Shown: positions 27,855-36,783 of the stretch, one piece after another | How the letters are laid out: each line of letters starts with the position of its first letter | Numbering within the stretch: position 1 is the stretch's first letter | Origin: JAUZOB01 sp963692465 | GTDB taxonomy: Bacteria; Bacteroidota; Bacteroidia; Bacteroidales; Prolixibacteraceae | Direction: 5' to 3' | Assembly (NCBI GenBank): GCA_963692465.1 | Contig: OY829943.1 | Location: 682,001 to 746,000, forward strand | DNA: 64,000 nt | The notes under the pieces: generated by a model | What the model was told of the DNA's origin: nothing | Databases searched by the model: none | Seen by the model: only the letters and a program-made list of their open reading frames with translations | Made by a program: the position numbers and the translations under genes

Positions 27855-30800
27855 TTAGAAAGAGACATTCAAGCCAAACGAATAAACTCTCTGAATCGGG
27901 TAACTTCCTAATGTCTCAGGATCCAAATTCTTATTTTTTATTCCAGTCCAGGTCCACAAATTTTCTCCACAGACATAAAATCTAGCCGTACTAATTTTCA
28001 ATTTATTACCCATCTTTTTTACCAATGTACTAGGAAGAGTATACCCAACTGTCATAGACTTCAACCTCACATAAGCTGCATTTTGGAGATACCTTGTATT
28101 CGCAACATATAATTCTCCACCACTCCATGTGGAAGCCGCATATCCTTTTATTCTTGGCAGGTAAGCATCCCGACGATCCACCGTCCACATGTTTTCTATT
28201 TGATAAACCTGAGAATTAGTCCATGGCGTTTGATATGATCCCCAGAAATATATGTCAGTTGGATAATATTGCTGCTTTAGAACTCCTTGAAAGAATGCAT
28301 TTATATCAAACCCTTTCCAACTGGAGTTAAATGTAAAACTTGTCTGATAACGAGGACGACTGTTGCCGATTACCTTATAATCCTGCATATCTTTAATCGT
28401 ATTACCAGCTCTGATCACCCCGTCACCGTTAAGGTCATCGAAACAGATATCACCGGGTCCGGGTGTTACCTTTTCAGGATAAGTCCAGAGGGAACTCTGA
28501 TTAGCGTGATTTTTTAACTGACTGTAGGTTTGAAACAATCCGCTGGACTGGTATCCATAGATTGTGCCGATTTCATATCCCACATAATAATCACTCAACT
28601 TCCCATCCGGGTTATCATATTTTGTAACCCATGATCTGCTATCAGCAAGTGTAACTCTAAATCCATAGGTTAAAGGCGAGCCTAATAAATTAAACTGATC
28701 ATTCCAGGATGCAGATAATTCCCATCCTTTTGTCATTAAATCAGCTGCATTCATTTGAGGTTCACTAGCTCCAAGAACACTTGGCAATGTTTTACTTTTA
28801 GTCAACATCCCGATAGTTGCTCTATGGTAATAATCGAATGATGTAGACAAGCGATTTTTTAAAAATCCCACGTCAATACCATAGTTTGCGGTTCTTACTT
28901 TTTCCCACGTTAAATTAGATGCCACAAGTGACGGAGCATAGATAGTCGTTTGCTGATCCATCGTCGTACCTTGTATAATTGAAGAGGTTTTTCCACTTGA
29001 CAGACTTGGGAGATAGAAATAAGCACTAACATCCTGATTCCCTAAATTTCCATAAGAGAATCTTGGTTTAAGCTGGCTAACGTAGTCTGTAATAGGCTCA
29101 AAGAATTTTTCCTTAGCCACATTCCACCCCATAGAAAAAGATGGGAAAAAACCGTATCGGTTTCCTCTCGGAAATCTGGATGTACCATCATAACGTCCAT
29201 TGAATTCCACCAAATATTTATCATCGAAACCATAGTTAAATCGATAGAACATACTTTGGGTTGACCAATCCGAAATTGACTCACCGACGGATTCATCTCC
29301 AGTAGCCAAAGTAATTGAAGGCACACTCGCACTAATTAAATTATTTCGATACGCCGAGAACCAATCTGTATATTTGTATTCCCGATTATATCCGACCATT
29401 ACATGAAAAGAATTCTTTTGAATTTTTTTATCAACATCAGCATATAGATCAAAAACATTTTGCTTATCGAACTGAGCATTGTGTTGTGCACTCATTATCG
29501 GATTTAGTGTGTAACTAAGCGCAGGCCCTGTTTTATAGGGTATGGGAAGAGAATATGTCCGATAGTCTGTATTTGTGCGCATAAACGAAGCCCGACCAGT
29601 AAGACTCAACAAATTTTTGATTACATCAGCTTTTGCAGTAAAAGCTGTATTATAGGATCCTGTCGTCGATGTAGAACGCCCGCCATCCTGCAATGCACCT
29701 AAAACTTGTGCTCCTGAATAGGTCCAAGAGCCATCTGGATTTTTAGGAATGTCAGTAGTCTGAGTGGAGAATAATGCAGTAATGCTTAAATCTTCAGAGG
29801 GCTCATTATAAATACTGTTGACATAGGACGTGTTGTTCGATAATGTAAGCCAATCATTCACCCTAAAATCAATCTTTCCTCTAAAGTTATACTTGTCATA
29901 TATATCATTGCCATATGCAAAAATCCCCTCCTGTCGATAATACGCACCTGAGAAATAATAGTCTACCTTTTTCGATTTTCCGGATACAGATACATCATGG
30001 TCTTGAGATATAGAATACTTTTTAGTTGCCATATCATACCAATTCGTACTTCCTGCATATTGCCATCTTGTAGGATCTGAAGGATTAAGACGTATAGGAG
30101 CAGCATTACCTATTGAAACCTGATGAAGATAATCACCCTCATTCGAGCCAAAAAAGCCGCCTAAATTATACCAACCACCAGAACCGAGAACCTTAATTGC
30201 CAGTACCGTATCCGGAGACATTATAAATTTAGGAATACGATTGGCTTTACGCAAAGCCACATTCGATCCATAAGTAACAGACATTCCCTCTTTTTTTGCA
30301 GTTTTAGTTGTCACCAATACGACACCAAAAGCAGCACGTGCGCCATAAATAGCAGCAGAAGCAGCATCCATCAACGTTGAAACACTCTCAATATCGGTCG
30401 GTGTTAACCGCATTAATTCCTCAACGGTCGAAGGAGAGCCATCAATTACAATTAACGGACTACCTCCTGAAAGAGATGTTACACCACGAATATTGAAAGT
30501 TGGGACTTCAGTTGAACGCCCGCTTGAGACAGTAATATTGAGATTCGGAATTAAACCCTGTAATCCGACTGCAATATTTGGAATCGGGCGATCTATCAAA
30601 GCTTTTGAATCCACAGACTTAACTGCACCAGTCAAATCCACTTTCTTCTGGACTCCATATCCAACGACCACAACCTCGTCAACACCCACATTATCTTCTT
30701 CCAGAACGATAGAAAAAACAGACTTTCCCGAAATTGCGATTCCTTTGGTTTTCATCCCGATATAAGAGATTATTAACTCTCTGTAATCCGGTGACATATT

Positions 30801-31346
30801 TAACTGGAAATTACCATTTACATCCGTCACTGTTCCTACGGTTGTTCCCCGAACTAATATACTTGCACCAGCAATTGGGTGTCCTTTCTTATCTTCAACC
30901 GTTCCTTTGATTGTCTTTTTTTGTTCTGAAGAAGACATGTCGAGTTTTACATCCTTTATATTCTTAAGTTGTTTGAGAACAACATTCTTCCGACCGATTA
31001 CAATCTGTCGGTCAAAGATTTTGTATGTATTATTACTCGATTGAAATACTTCATTTAAAATCTTATCAACAGTCGCATCCTTTACATTAATCGTAACTTT
31101 TCGGTTAAGGTCCAGTACCCCATCATAATAGACAAAAATAAATTCACTTTTTCTTTCTATCTGATCAAGTACCTCACGAACAGTAGCCTGCCTCAAATGA
31201 AGCGATAGTTTTGCATTTTGTGAATAAACCGAGTTAGCCGTTGCCGAGGCTACTGAAATTAGTAAGAAAAGCACACATAATTTCATAGTCACTAACAGTT
31301 TAAGTAAGTTCCGATTTCTCGGAACCAAGAGATTGTTTTTTTCCAT
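27855..31346 (-). CDS. SusC/RagA TonB-linked outer membrane transporter, with STN domain
   Basis: The start chosen is the ATG at 31346, because it opens the signal sequence (MEKNNLLVPRNRNLLKLLVT); an upstream in-frame ATG at 31403 adds 19 unlikely residues. The 1163-residue protein has an STN domain (LSLHLRQATVREVLDQIERK), a CarboxypepD_reg domain (IKGTVEDKKGHPIAGASILV), a TonB-box-like VDEVVVVGYG, a plug domain and a 22-strand barrel ending in VYSFGLNVSF. The STN domain marks a regulated transporter that signals to the FecR-like anti-sigma factor encoded just upstream. It forms the import channel with the adjacent SusD. Confidence 0.95.
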   Translation of the reverse strand: MEKNNLLVPRNRNLLKLLVTMKLCVLFLLISVASATANSVYSQNAKLSLHLRQATVREVLDQIERKSEFIFVYYDGVLDLNRKVTINVKDATVDKILNEVFQSSNNTYKIFDRQIVIGRKNVVLKQLKNIKDVKLDMSSSEQKKTIKGTVEDKKGHPIAGASILVRGTTVGTVTDVNGNFQLNMSPDYRELIISYIGMKTKGIAISGKSVFSIVLEEDNVGVDEVVVVGYGVQKKVDLTGAVKSVDSKALIDRPIPNIAVGLQGLIPNLNITVSSGRSTEVPTFNIRGVTSLSGGSPLIVIDGSPSTVEELMRLTPTDIESVSTLMDAASAAIYGARAAFGVVLVTTKTAKKEGMSVTYGSNVALRKANRIPKFIMSPDTVLAIKVLGSGGWYNLGGFFGSNEGDYLHQVSIGNAAPIRLNPSDPTRWQYAGSTNWYDMATKKYSISQDHDVSVSGKSKKVDYYFSGAYYRQEGIFAYGNDIYDKYNFRGKIDFRVNDWLTLSNNTSYVNSIYNEPSEDLSITALFSTQTTDIPKNPDGSWTYSGAQVLGALQDGGRSTSTTGSYNTAFTAKADVIKNLLSLTGRASFMRTNTDYRTYSLPIPYKTGPALSYTLNPIMSAQHNAQFDKQNVFDLYADVDKKIQKNSFHVMVGYNREYKYTDWFSAYRNNLISASVPSITLATGDESVGESISDWSTQSMFYRFNYGFDDKYLVEFNGRYDGTSRFPRGNRYGFFPSFSMGWNVAKEKFFEPITDYVSQLKPRFSYGNLGNQDVSAYFYLPSLSSGKTSSIIQGTTMDQQTTIYAPSLVASNLTWEKVRTANYGIDVGFLKNRLSTSFDYYHRATIGMLTKSKTLPSVLGASEPQMNAADLMTKGWELSASWNDQFNLLGSPLTYGFRVTLADSRSWVTKYDNPDGKLSDYYVGYEIGTIYGYQSSGLFQTYSQLKNHANQSSLWTYPEKVTPGPGDICFDDLNGDGVIRAGNTIKDMQDYKVIGNSRPRYQTSFTFNSSWKGFDINAFFQGVLKQQYYPTDIYFWGSYQTPWTNSQVYQIENMWTVDRRDAYLPRIKGYAASTWSGGELYVANTRYLQNAAYVRLKSMTVGYTLPSTLVKKMGNKLKISTARFYVCGENLWTWTGIKNKNLDPETLGSYPIQRVYSFGLNVSF

Positions 31347-31405
31347 AACTTTGGTTGGTTTTAAATTGCATTTAATAATTCCAAAACTTGCGATTAAAAA
31401 CATCC

Positions 31406-31433
31406 GACAGGTTATATTCCCGTATAACCTGTC
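31406..31433 (-). terminator. Intercistronic hairpin between fecR and susC
   Basis: An 11-bp perfect inverted repeat (GACAGGTTATA at 31406-31416, TATAACCTGTC at 31423-31433) encloses six bases. On the minus strand it is followed by GGATGTTTTT. This resembles a weak terminator or attenuator ahead of susC. Confidence 0.5.
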
Positions 31434-31483
31434 TTCATTTTAAAATGGTTAGTTATTCCTTCTGGTTATCATAGGCAATAATT

Positions 31484-32662
31484 TTATTGGTTATTAGATG
31501 AGATTAGAATCTTATTATTTGCTATTCGATATTTTATAGGTGCAGTCGAGCTAATAACATCGAAAATAGCTTTGTAATCATTCTTCAGGTCCAATTTTCC
31601 AGTAAGCGTTAAATCTTTAGCATGTACATCTGTAAATTGAATTTGCACATTATAATAGCGCGAAAGCTGAGCCGCTATTTTGTCCAACTTTTCCTTGTTG
31701 CAACGCAGCCAACCATCTTTCCATGAAATAAAATCAAGGACATCTACATTTTTCAGAACAGAAGACTTCGCATTCTTCTCATAACGCAGCATTTGATTCG
31801 CCCTCATCAGAACACTCTTTGACGCAATAGAGGCCTGCACTCTTCCTTCTACTAAAATAACAGAGACATCTTGATCATCCGCATAAGCACGGACATCAAA
31901 CTTGGTACCCAATACTCTTACTTTTATATTGTTAGTCGCAACATAAAAAGGTCGATTCTTATCGTGTGCTACTTCAAGATAAGCCTCCCCTTCAATATAA
32001 ACTTCACGTTTTTCTTTTTTGAATACCACCGGGAAAATAGCCCGACTTCCTGAATTCAACCATAATCTCGTACCATCAGCAAGGAGAATGTTCGATCTTT
32101 TCCCTTTCGGAACGATCAACTGATTCATTGCCCCAGCACTCACAGTCCCCCTCTTAAGAACCTTCCCTGAGTTTATCTGAATATTTCCATTACTGTTATA
32201 TTGAATGTTGGAATTTTTAGATGAAATGATCTCTTCGGATTTGTCAGAAAATACCAATTTGACTTCACTATCAGGAACGTCAATTTTTGCTACCCCCTGA
32301 TAATTAAATTCTCTATTTCCCGCTTGACTCAAATGATGGTAGATAGCCCCGGATATTCCAAGGATTAACAAAATACTGGCAGCAGCAGCCCAGCGAAACA
32401 AAGTAAGTCTTCTGCTTTTTCGGGAATCAATAGCCGCTTCAATTTGATTCCATAACACTTCGACTTCCTGATCAGCTAATGCTTTGCTCTTTTCAGACAA
32501 GCTCCGGATAATAAATATCTCCTTTTCTATCTCACGCCTTTTATCCGGATTCTCGTTAAGATAATCGTTCCAATATGAGTTTGTTTCCTCATTCGGTTTT
32601 AACACCCACTCAACAAAATGGGGGTCATGGATAAAACTATTGTTCTCTGATTTTGATGCCAT
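31484..32662 (-). CDS. FecR-family anti-sigma factor (first locus)
   Basis: The 392-residue inner membrane protein has an N-terminal cytoplasmic sigma-binding region (WVLKPNEETNSYWNDYLNEN), one membrane helix at about residues 88-107 (FRWAAAASILLILGISGAIY), a periplasmic FecR domain (LIVPKGKRSNILLADGTRLW, EVYIEGEAYLEVAHDKNRPF) and a C-terminal DUF4974-type domain (DKIAAQLSRYYNVQIQF). It should hold the adjacent sigma factor inactive until SusC signals through its STN domain. It lies 78 bases after the sigma gene. Confidence 0.93.
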   Translation of the reverse strand: MASKSENNSFIHDPHFVEWVLKPNEETNSYWNDYLNENPDKRREIEKEIFIIRSLSEKSKALADQEVEVLWNQIEAAIDSRKSRRLTLFRWAAAASILLILGISGAIYHHLSQAGNREFNYQGVAKIDVPDSEVKLVFSDKSEEIISSKNSNIQYNSNGNIQINSGKVLKRGTVSAGAMNQLIVPKGKRSNILLADGTRLWLNSGSRAIFPVVFKKEKREVYIEGEAYLEVAHDKNRPFYVATNNIKVRVLGTKFDVRAYADDQDVSVILVEGRVQASIASKSVLMRANQMLRYEKNAKSSVLKNVDVLDFISWKDGWLRCNKEKLDKIAAQLSRYYNVQIQFTDVHAKDLTLTGKLDLKNDYKAIFDVISSTAPIKYRIANNKILISSNNQ

Positions 32663-32740
32663 TCGGAATGCTTTTACTCTTAAAAGGAGAAAGCATTCAT
32701 TTTGTAACTATAAAAAATTAAGAAATTTTAACTTTTTTTC

Positions 32741-33349
32741 CTACGCAAGGATTTTTTTGAACCTAAGAGGAGAAAAACATAACAAGTACAGCACTAAACT
32801 TTCATTACAGCTTTTCCTCAATCTTTCCAGTCCCAGATAAACAAGATTCCGGACAGATTGATAATTTAGGTTGAGGACTTTTTCCAGCTCTTCATAACTA
32901 AGGTCACATACAAATTTCAGATAAATAGCCTCTCGTTGACGTGGCGTTAGTTTTGAAAGTTCTTTTTCAATAATTTTGATACGGCTGGCATTCAAATCAT
33001 CCTCTTCCTCATCGGCAGAAAGAGCGTACTCAAAAGGAAGCTCTTCATTGAAGGTTTGTCTCTGATACAGATTTTTCTTCAGTTGTTTCGTTATCTTTCT
33101 TCTGAATGCAACAAACAGATAACTTCGTATATTATCTGTTTTATTTAGCCTCGATCGATAATAATGTAGGTCAACAAATACGTCCTGAATACAGTCTTTA
33201 ATTAAATCCTCATCTTGAGTAAAGTGCCCACCAAATCGATAAAGCGACTGAATTTGGGTACTGTAAATTATTTTAAAGGCATCGTCGTCCCCACAAACAA
33301 ATTCATTCCATAAACATGAATCAGTTTTTGTTTGACGATCTTCCTTCAT
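32741..33349 (-). CDS. ECF-type RNA polymerase sigma factor (first locus)
   Basis: The 202-residue sigma-70 family protein of the extracytoplasmic function type shows region 2 (DLIKDCIQDVFVDLHYYRSR, NIRSYLFVAFRRKI) and region 4 (KLTPRQREAIYLKFVCDLSY, EELEKVLNLNYQSVRNLVYL). The C-terminus LVLYLLCFSPLRFKKILA is unusually hydrophobic for a sigma factor. It is the first gene of the locus and would direct transcription of the downstream susC unit. No housekeeping-type promoter box is obvious upstream. Confidence 0.92.
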   Translation of the reverse strand: MKEDRQTKTDSCLWNEFVCGDDDAFKIIYSTQIQSLYRFGGHFTQDEDLIKDCIQDVFVDLHYYRSRLNKTDNIRSYLFVAFRRKITKQLKKNLYQRQTFNEELPFEYALSADEEEDDLNASRIKIIEKELSKLTPRQREAIYLKFVCDLSYEELEKVLNLNYQSVRNLVYLGLERLRKSCNESLVLYLLCFSPLRFKKILA

Positions 33350-33484
33350 TTTCCTGGGATTTATTTCCTTTAATGGGTAAAGTTAAAAAATAATAAAAAC
33401 CGACAAATAAAAACGAGAAAACAAAAACACCCCAGGGAATTAATTATCTCTGGAATTGCAAACTCATCTTAGAATATTCAATTT

Positions 33485-33612
33485 TTATCCTTTAATCTTT
33501 TGTCTCCTCCAAAGTTAGCAACGCCAAATGTCCGATCATACTTTTTCCTTTGATCTTCCATAGACTAAAATTAGGATTTTCATCCCTTAACCTTTTGTTT
33601 CTCCTTTGTTAG
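33485..33612. repeat. Degenerate repeats in the gap upstream of the sigma gene
   Basis: Two imperfect copies of a unit beginning ATCCTTTAATCTTTTGTCTC (33487) and ATCCCTTAACCTTTTGTTTC (33582), each followed by a GTTAG motif, flank a weaker third copy near 33545. No gene is visible in the gap 33350-33648. The origin is unknown; they may be decayed coding or regulatory repeats. Confidence 0.4.
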
Positions 33613-33648
33613 GAATTCCACAGTCACCCTCATTAGGACTTACCCATT

Positions 33649-34215
33649 TCAATTATTTAGAATTCTTCTAATTTTTGATGATACCGGATTTTTTATAATA
33701 GACATAACTTCGTCTTGAATTAAAGACAGACTATTTAGCTCTCTATCTTTATCTTGCTTTAATATAAACACCCGTCGACTTTTTAATTTTTTTAAATTAT
33801 TTATCCCATAATCTAATAATTTAAGCAAATTTTCTGGCCCACATTTATCATTACAAATCATAATTCGGATTCCAGGATTATTATAATTCTTATTCATCCC
33901 ATAATATCTATAATTTGAAGGATATCCGGCTAGATTATCATATGCAATTTCATACCTACATAGATCAAATTTAGATTTACTAATTTTTAAAAACACCAAT
34001 GGCAAATTGTTCTGGTAATAATATGTCTTAATATACTTATCACATAACTGCGCATATTGTTTCTTAATTGTACTATCCGCATCAACAGACGAAGAGCTAT
34101 ATACCACCTTATTACCGATATCAACAGTAAAATAAACTTGAGCCTTTCCCTTTGCTGTAATAGAAATAATCAATATCACTAAAATATACAGATTTTTTTT
34201 CATTACTATAGTCAT
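33649..34215 (-). CDS. Secreted protein next to the Rhs-JAB toxin end, candidate immunity protein
   Basis: The 188-residue protein is not a recognised family. It has a signal peptide (MKKNLYILVILIISITAKGK from the second methionine at 34203) and a Lys/Tyr/Asn-rich mature part. Its start overlaps the stop of the Rhs frame by 4 bases (ATGA), the arrangement usual for a toxin and its immunity gene. A periplasmic immunity protein would protect against a toxin arriving from outside. The region is visibly more AT-rich than the neighbouring susC genes, which points to acquired DNA. The role is inferred from context only. Confidence 0.55.
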   Translation of the reverse strand: MTIVMKKNLYILVILIISITAKGKAQVYFTVDIGNKVVYSSSSVDADSTIKKQYAQLCDKYIKTYYYQNNLPLVFLKISKSKFDLCRYEIAYDNLAGYPSNYRYYGMNKNYNNPGIRIMICNDKCGPENLLKLLDYGINNLKKLKSRRVFILKQDKDRELNSLSLIQDEVMSIIKNPVSSKIRRILNN

Positions 34216-35165
34216 TTTTTTAAAATTTTAACAGGGAATGAGGCTACCACACCTGATTTATTGTAAACAGAAACATGTTGGCTTCCCATTCCAAAAACAT
34301 ATCCAGTTCTATTACCTATATTATTTACATCTATATTTGATGGAGCCTGAGTAAAACTATAAGTTGTTATTTTTCCACTCATAGTTATCGTGTTCGCGCT
34401 TTGTTCTGCCCCTTCAACTCTCTCCCCACTCGGATGACTATGAAATTCAGCTCTCGTTTCACTGGTCGTTGTTATATTTATTTGAGCATGAGAATCAGTT
34501 TCAGGATTAGCTACAGCACCTGGGCTATCTGCCCTCACAATACTACTATTATCGACACTTCCTCCATACTCCCTATTATTAGCATCTGAAGTTCCACCTT
34601 TCCCATTATCGGCAGAAACAACACCTTGCATCTGCTGTAAGGTAGGCTGATTCTCAATTTGTACTACATTTGCTTGCACTGACGAATTTCCTACATTCCC
34701 GTTTTTAATTGCATTTTCTGTAGCCCTTGCATCCTGTTTACTAATACCATTTACAGATGGAGCACTACCATCTTTAATCTGATCTTCACTATATAAATCC
34801 GTTTGTTTATCTGTGGTTTTAACAATGAACGTACGATCCGGCTGATTATTTTCTGCACGATAAATCTCTTCTGCCTTTCTATTTAAATAAATATCGTCTG
34901 CCGTCATCCCATCCGGATCAATAAACTGCATCGCATTATCTTCACAGTAGTTATACGGAGACCATCTTCTGCTCTTCTCTGCTAGCGGGTCCACAGCATG
35001 CCATCTTCCTATCTCGGGGTCATAGAACCTGGCTCCATAATCATAGTTTTCAAAGAACTCGTTCTGTAACTCTTTACCATTATAAAGATATTTATTTTTG
35101 TCCACATTATTCTGCGTCAGCATCAGCCCAAACGGATAATAATCTACCGTTTGTTCCTGGACCAA
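34212..35165 (-). pseudogene. 3' end of an Rhs-repeat protein with JAB-like C-terminal toxin domain
   Basis: The 317-codon open frame has no ATG at its start (first codon TTG, reading VQEQTVDYYPFGLMLTQN), because it begins inside the Rhs core. The core signature YDYGARFYDPEIGRWHAVDP, then PYNYCEDNAMQFIDPDGM, is intact. Beyond it, about 220 residues of variable tip contain EYGG, EFHSHPSGERVEG and APSNID. This matches the order of a JAMM metal site (Glu, HxHP, SxxD) as in JAB-like toxins of polymorphic toxin systems. The repeats and secretion signal are missing and the upstream frame is broken, so it is a silent fragment unless expressed otherwise. Confidence 0.75.
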
Positions 35166-35359
35166 GGTGCCACATTGTAATAGAAAGTAAACCGTGTATC
35201 GACTAAATGGTCTTTCAGATAATAATGATATTCAGGAGTTCCGCTCTTGTTCACTACAAAGCCTTCTTCTGTCTAAACAAAGCTAGTGCTCCGTATACAT
35301 AGATAAACGGGCCCTATAGAGGGTGGTAGTGGCTGTTTGCGTCTTCCTCCACAGTCAGG
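35166..35359 (-). pseudogene. Decayed Rhs-repeat remnant upstream of the open fragment
   Basis: In shifting frames the minus strand encodes Rhs-like pieces: EEGFVVNKSGTPEYHYYLKD then HLVDTRFTFYYN, which lacks one base before GTLVQEQTVDYYPFG. Above it, GPFIYVYGALA and YSLTVEEDANSHYHPL are ended by stops. At least two frameshifts and two stops separate these pieces. They show that a longer Rhs gene once stood here. Confidence 0.7.
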
Positions 35360-35842
35360 CTATATTAAAACAAATATACCACCATAAACATGTCCCTTAA
35401 TCGATTTGGCTTTTCTTAATATCCAATTCCCTTCCGTTTTTAATAAAACCCTTTTTATAATATCAATGTATTTCCTGTTAATATATAAAGGCACTTTACA
35501 TATGCGTATTTCCCTTATATGCAAGTTATCATCAAATAGAATAAAATATTGTATCTTCTCATTCAATTCCTGAAAATCATTCCCCATAATCCGACAATAT
35601 ACACTATCACAAAAAGCTCTCAAAGAATCATAACCTCCTTTATATCTGACCTCAATATCTACTGGAATTTTATCCCCTTTTGTTGTTATGAACACACACG
35701 AATCAAAATCAGAACCCTTCCAACTTAATATTAAACGATTATTCATGTCAAATACCTTGTTCAGAGATACATTCTGGCTATGTGCACCATTGCACCCTAA
35801 CACCAGAACAAATAAAATTATAATCTTTAATTTAAAAATCAT
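35360..35842 (-). CDS. Small secreted protein of unknown function, candidate orphan immunity protein
   Basis: The protein has about 160 residues from the ATG at 35842 (MIFKLKIIILFVLVLGCNGA), giving a signal sequence with a possible lipobox VLGC. The part DSLRAFCDSV...YFILFDDNLHIREIRICKV faintly resembles a TonB C-terminal-like fold, but I would not assign a family. It lies directly upstream of the Rhs remnant and overlaps the end of another decayed frame by 11 bases. This is the layout expected for an immunity gene left behind when its toxin decayed. Function is inferred from context only. Confidence 0.5.
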   Translation of the reverse strand: MIFKLKIIILFVLVLGCNGAHSQNVSLNKVFDMNNRLILSWKGSDFDSCVFITTKGDKIPVDIEVRYKGGYDSLRAFCDSVYCRIMGNDFQELNEKIQYFILFDDNLHIREIRICKVPLYINRKYIDIIKRVLLKTEGNWILRKAKSIKGHVYGGIFVLI

Positions 35843-36000
35843 ATCCAAGCCTGTTTCTTACTATTGGACTTCTTTTCTGAATTTCAGTATTCCCCCCTGT
35901 TGTCCGTGTTGGTAATTTTTTCCTTGCCTGTGCCGATTGCTGTTCCTTTCGGACTGCCGGTTGTCCTGACCCAGGAGGCTCCGGTTCCAAGACTGCCGCC
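35832..36000 (-). pseudogene. Decayed C-terminal coding fragment
   Basis: On the minus strand one frame reads LPTRTTGGNTEIQKRSPIVR then NRLGYDF and stops, overlapping the start of the next gene. A second frame over the same bases reads GASWVRTTGSPKGTAIGTGK. No upstream start or intact domain exists. It looks like the last residues of a lost toxin or Rhs tip. The rest of the gap to 36090 shows nothing. Confidence 0.35.
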
Positions 36001-36090
36001 ATTAACACAGGTGGAGTCCCTAATAATTCTCTTGAATATACCTTAATCCTTTATATCAGTTAGGAACTACAGAACTCATTCTGCAAATTT

Positions 36091-36588
36091 CTACCATTCA
36101 TGAACCTTTTCAATCTTTATATTCTTGATTTTTGTTCCCTTTTTGATTTTATATATGGCTCCATCATAAATACTAAAAACGATTTGTTTTCCAGGCGGGA
36201 AAGCTCTCAATAAAGAGTCGCATACCGGACATTTCAATTTTCCAGTAGCTCTAATTTTATAAATATATTCAGGAAGTATCTTGCCTTGATAAAAAACGCT
36301 AAACCCTTTGTATTTTGTCAAATAAGTATGATCTACGCAAGATTGCAATAATTCAGCATCAAAAATCCACAATTCATTATTTAAATCATGAACACCGCCA
36401 AAACTTAAAACAATAGAACTGGATGAAGATTCTATCCTTCCTTTATTCATGGGATCTTCAATAAACATATCCAATATCTTCTCACTTAAAGTGGTTAACT
36501 TGAAATGATAAAAACACTTAACCTTCTCTTGTGATTTTAAACTAAAACCCAAAAGAAGAAGAATAACCAACATACCCTTTTTCATCAT
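36091..36588 (-). CDS. Small secreted protein of unknown function
   Basis: The 165-residue protein has a signal peptide (MMKKGMLVILLLLGFSLKSQ) and is not recognised. The mature part contains a CPVC motif near residue 126 and another Cys at about 24, which could hold a disulfide or metal in the periplasm, and ends in a lysine-rich strand (IYKIKKGTKIKNIKIEKVHE). With the two neighbouring secreted proteins it forms a short series next to the Rhs remnant and may be another orphan immunity protein. A terminator for the second SusCD operon lies just upstream, so it needs its own promoter, which I could not identify. Confidence 0.5.
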   Translation of the reverse strand: MMKKGMLVILLLLGFSLKSQEKVKCFYHFKLTTLSEKILDMFIEDPMNKGRIESSSSSIVLSFGGVHDLNNELWIFDAELLQSCVDHTYLTKYKGFSVFYQGKILPEYIYKIRATGKLKCPVCDSLLRAFPPGKQIVFSIYDGAIYKIKKGTKIKNIKIEKVHEW

Positions 36589-36660
36589 ATTTATAAATCA
36601 AATTATCCTGAGGATTAAAATCTACTCAAATATAATTATTCCCATTAATCCCCCGCCAAT

Positions 36661-36711
36661 AAAAAATCCGTCAGATAATGCCAATTAAAAAACCAGCACT
36701 ACCAGACGGAT
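36661..36711 (-). terminator. Intrinsic terminator after the second SusCD pair
   Basis: On the minus strand ATCCGTCTGGTAGTGC (36711-36696) pairs with GCATTATCTGACGGAT (36681-36666). The stem has one mismatch and G-U pairs, and a T6 run follows. It lies 73 bases after the susD stop. Confidence 0.75.
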
Positions 36712-36783
36712 CCAAAAAACCAATAGAGATTAAACGTTAACTCCTAAATGTTTAAACGCTAACTCCGATTATATATTTCCACA

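Noticed and set aside
35864..36046. 60-codon plus-strand frame in the Rhs region
   Set aside because: Low-complexity hydrophobic sequence opposite a decayed fragment, with no promoter and no similarity to a known family.
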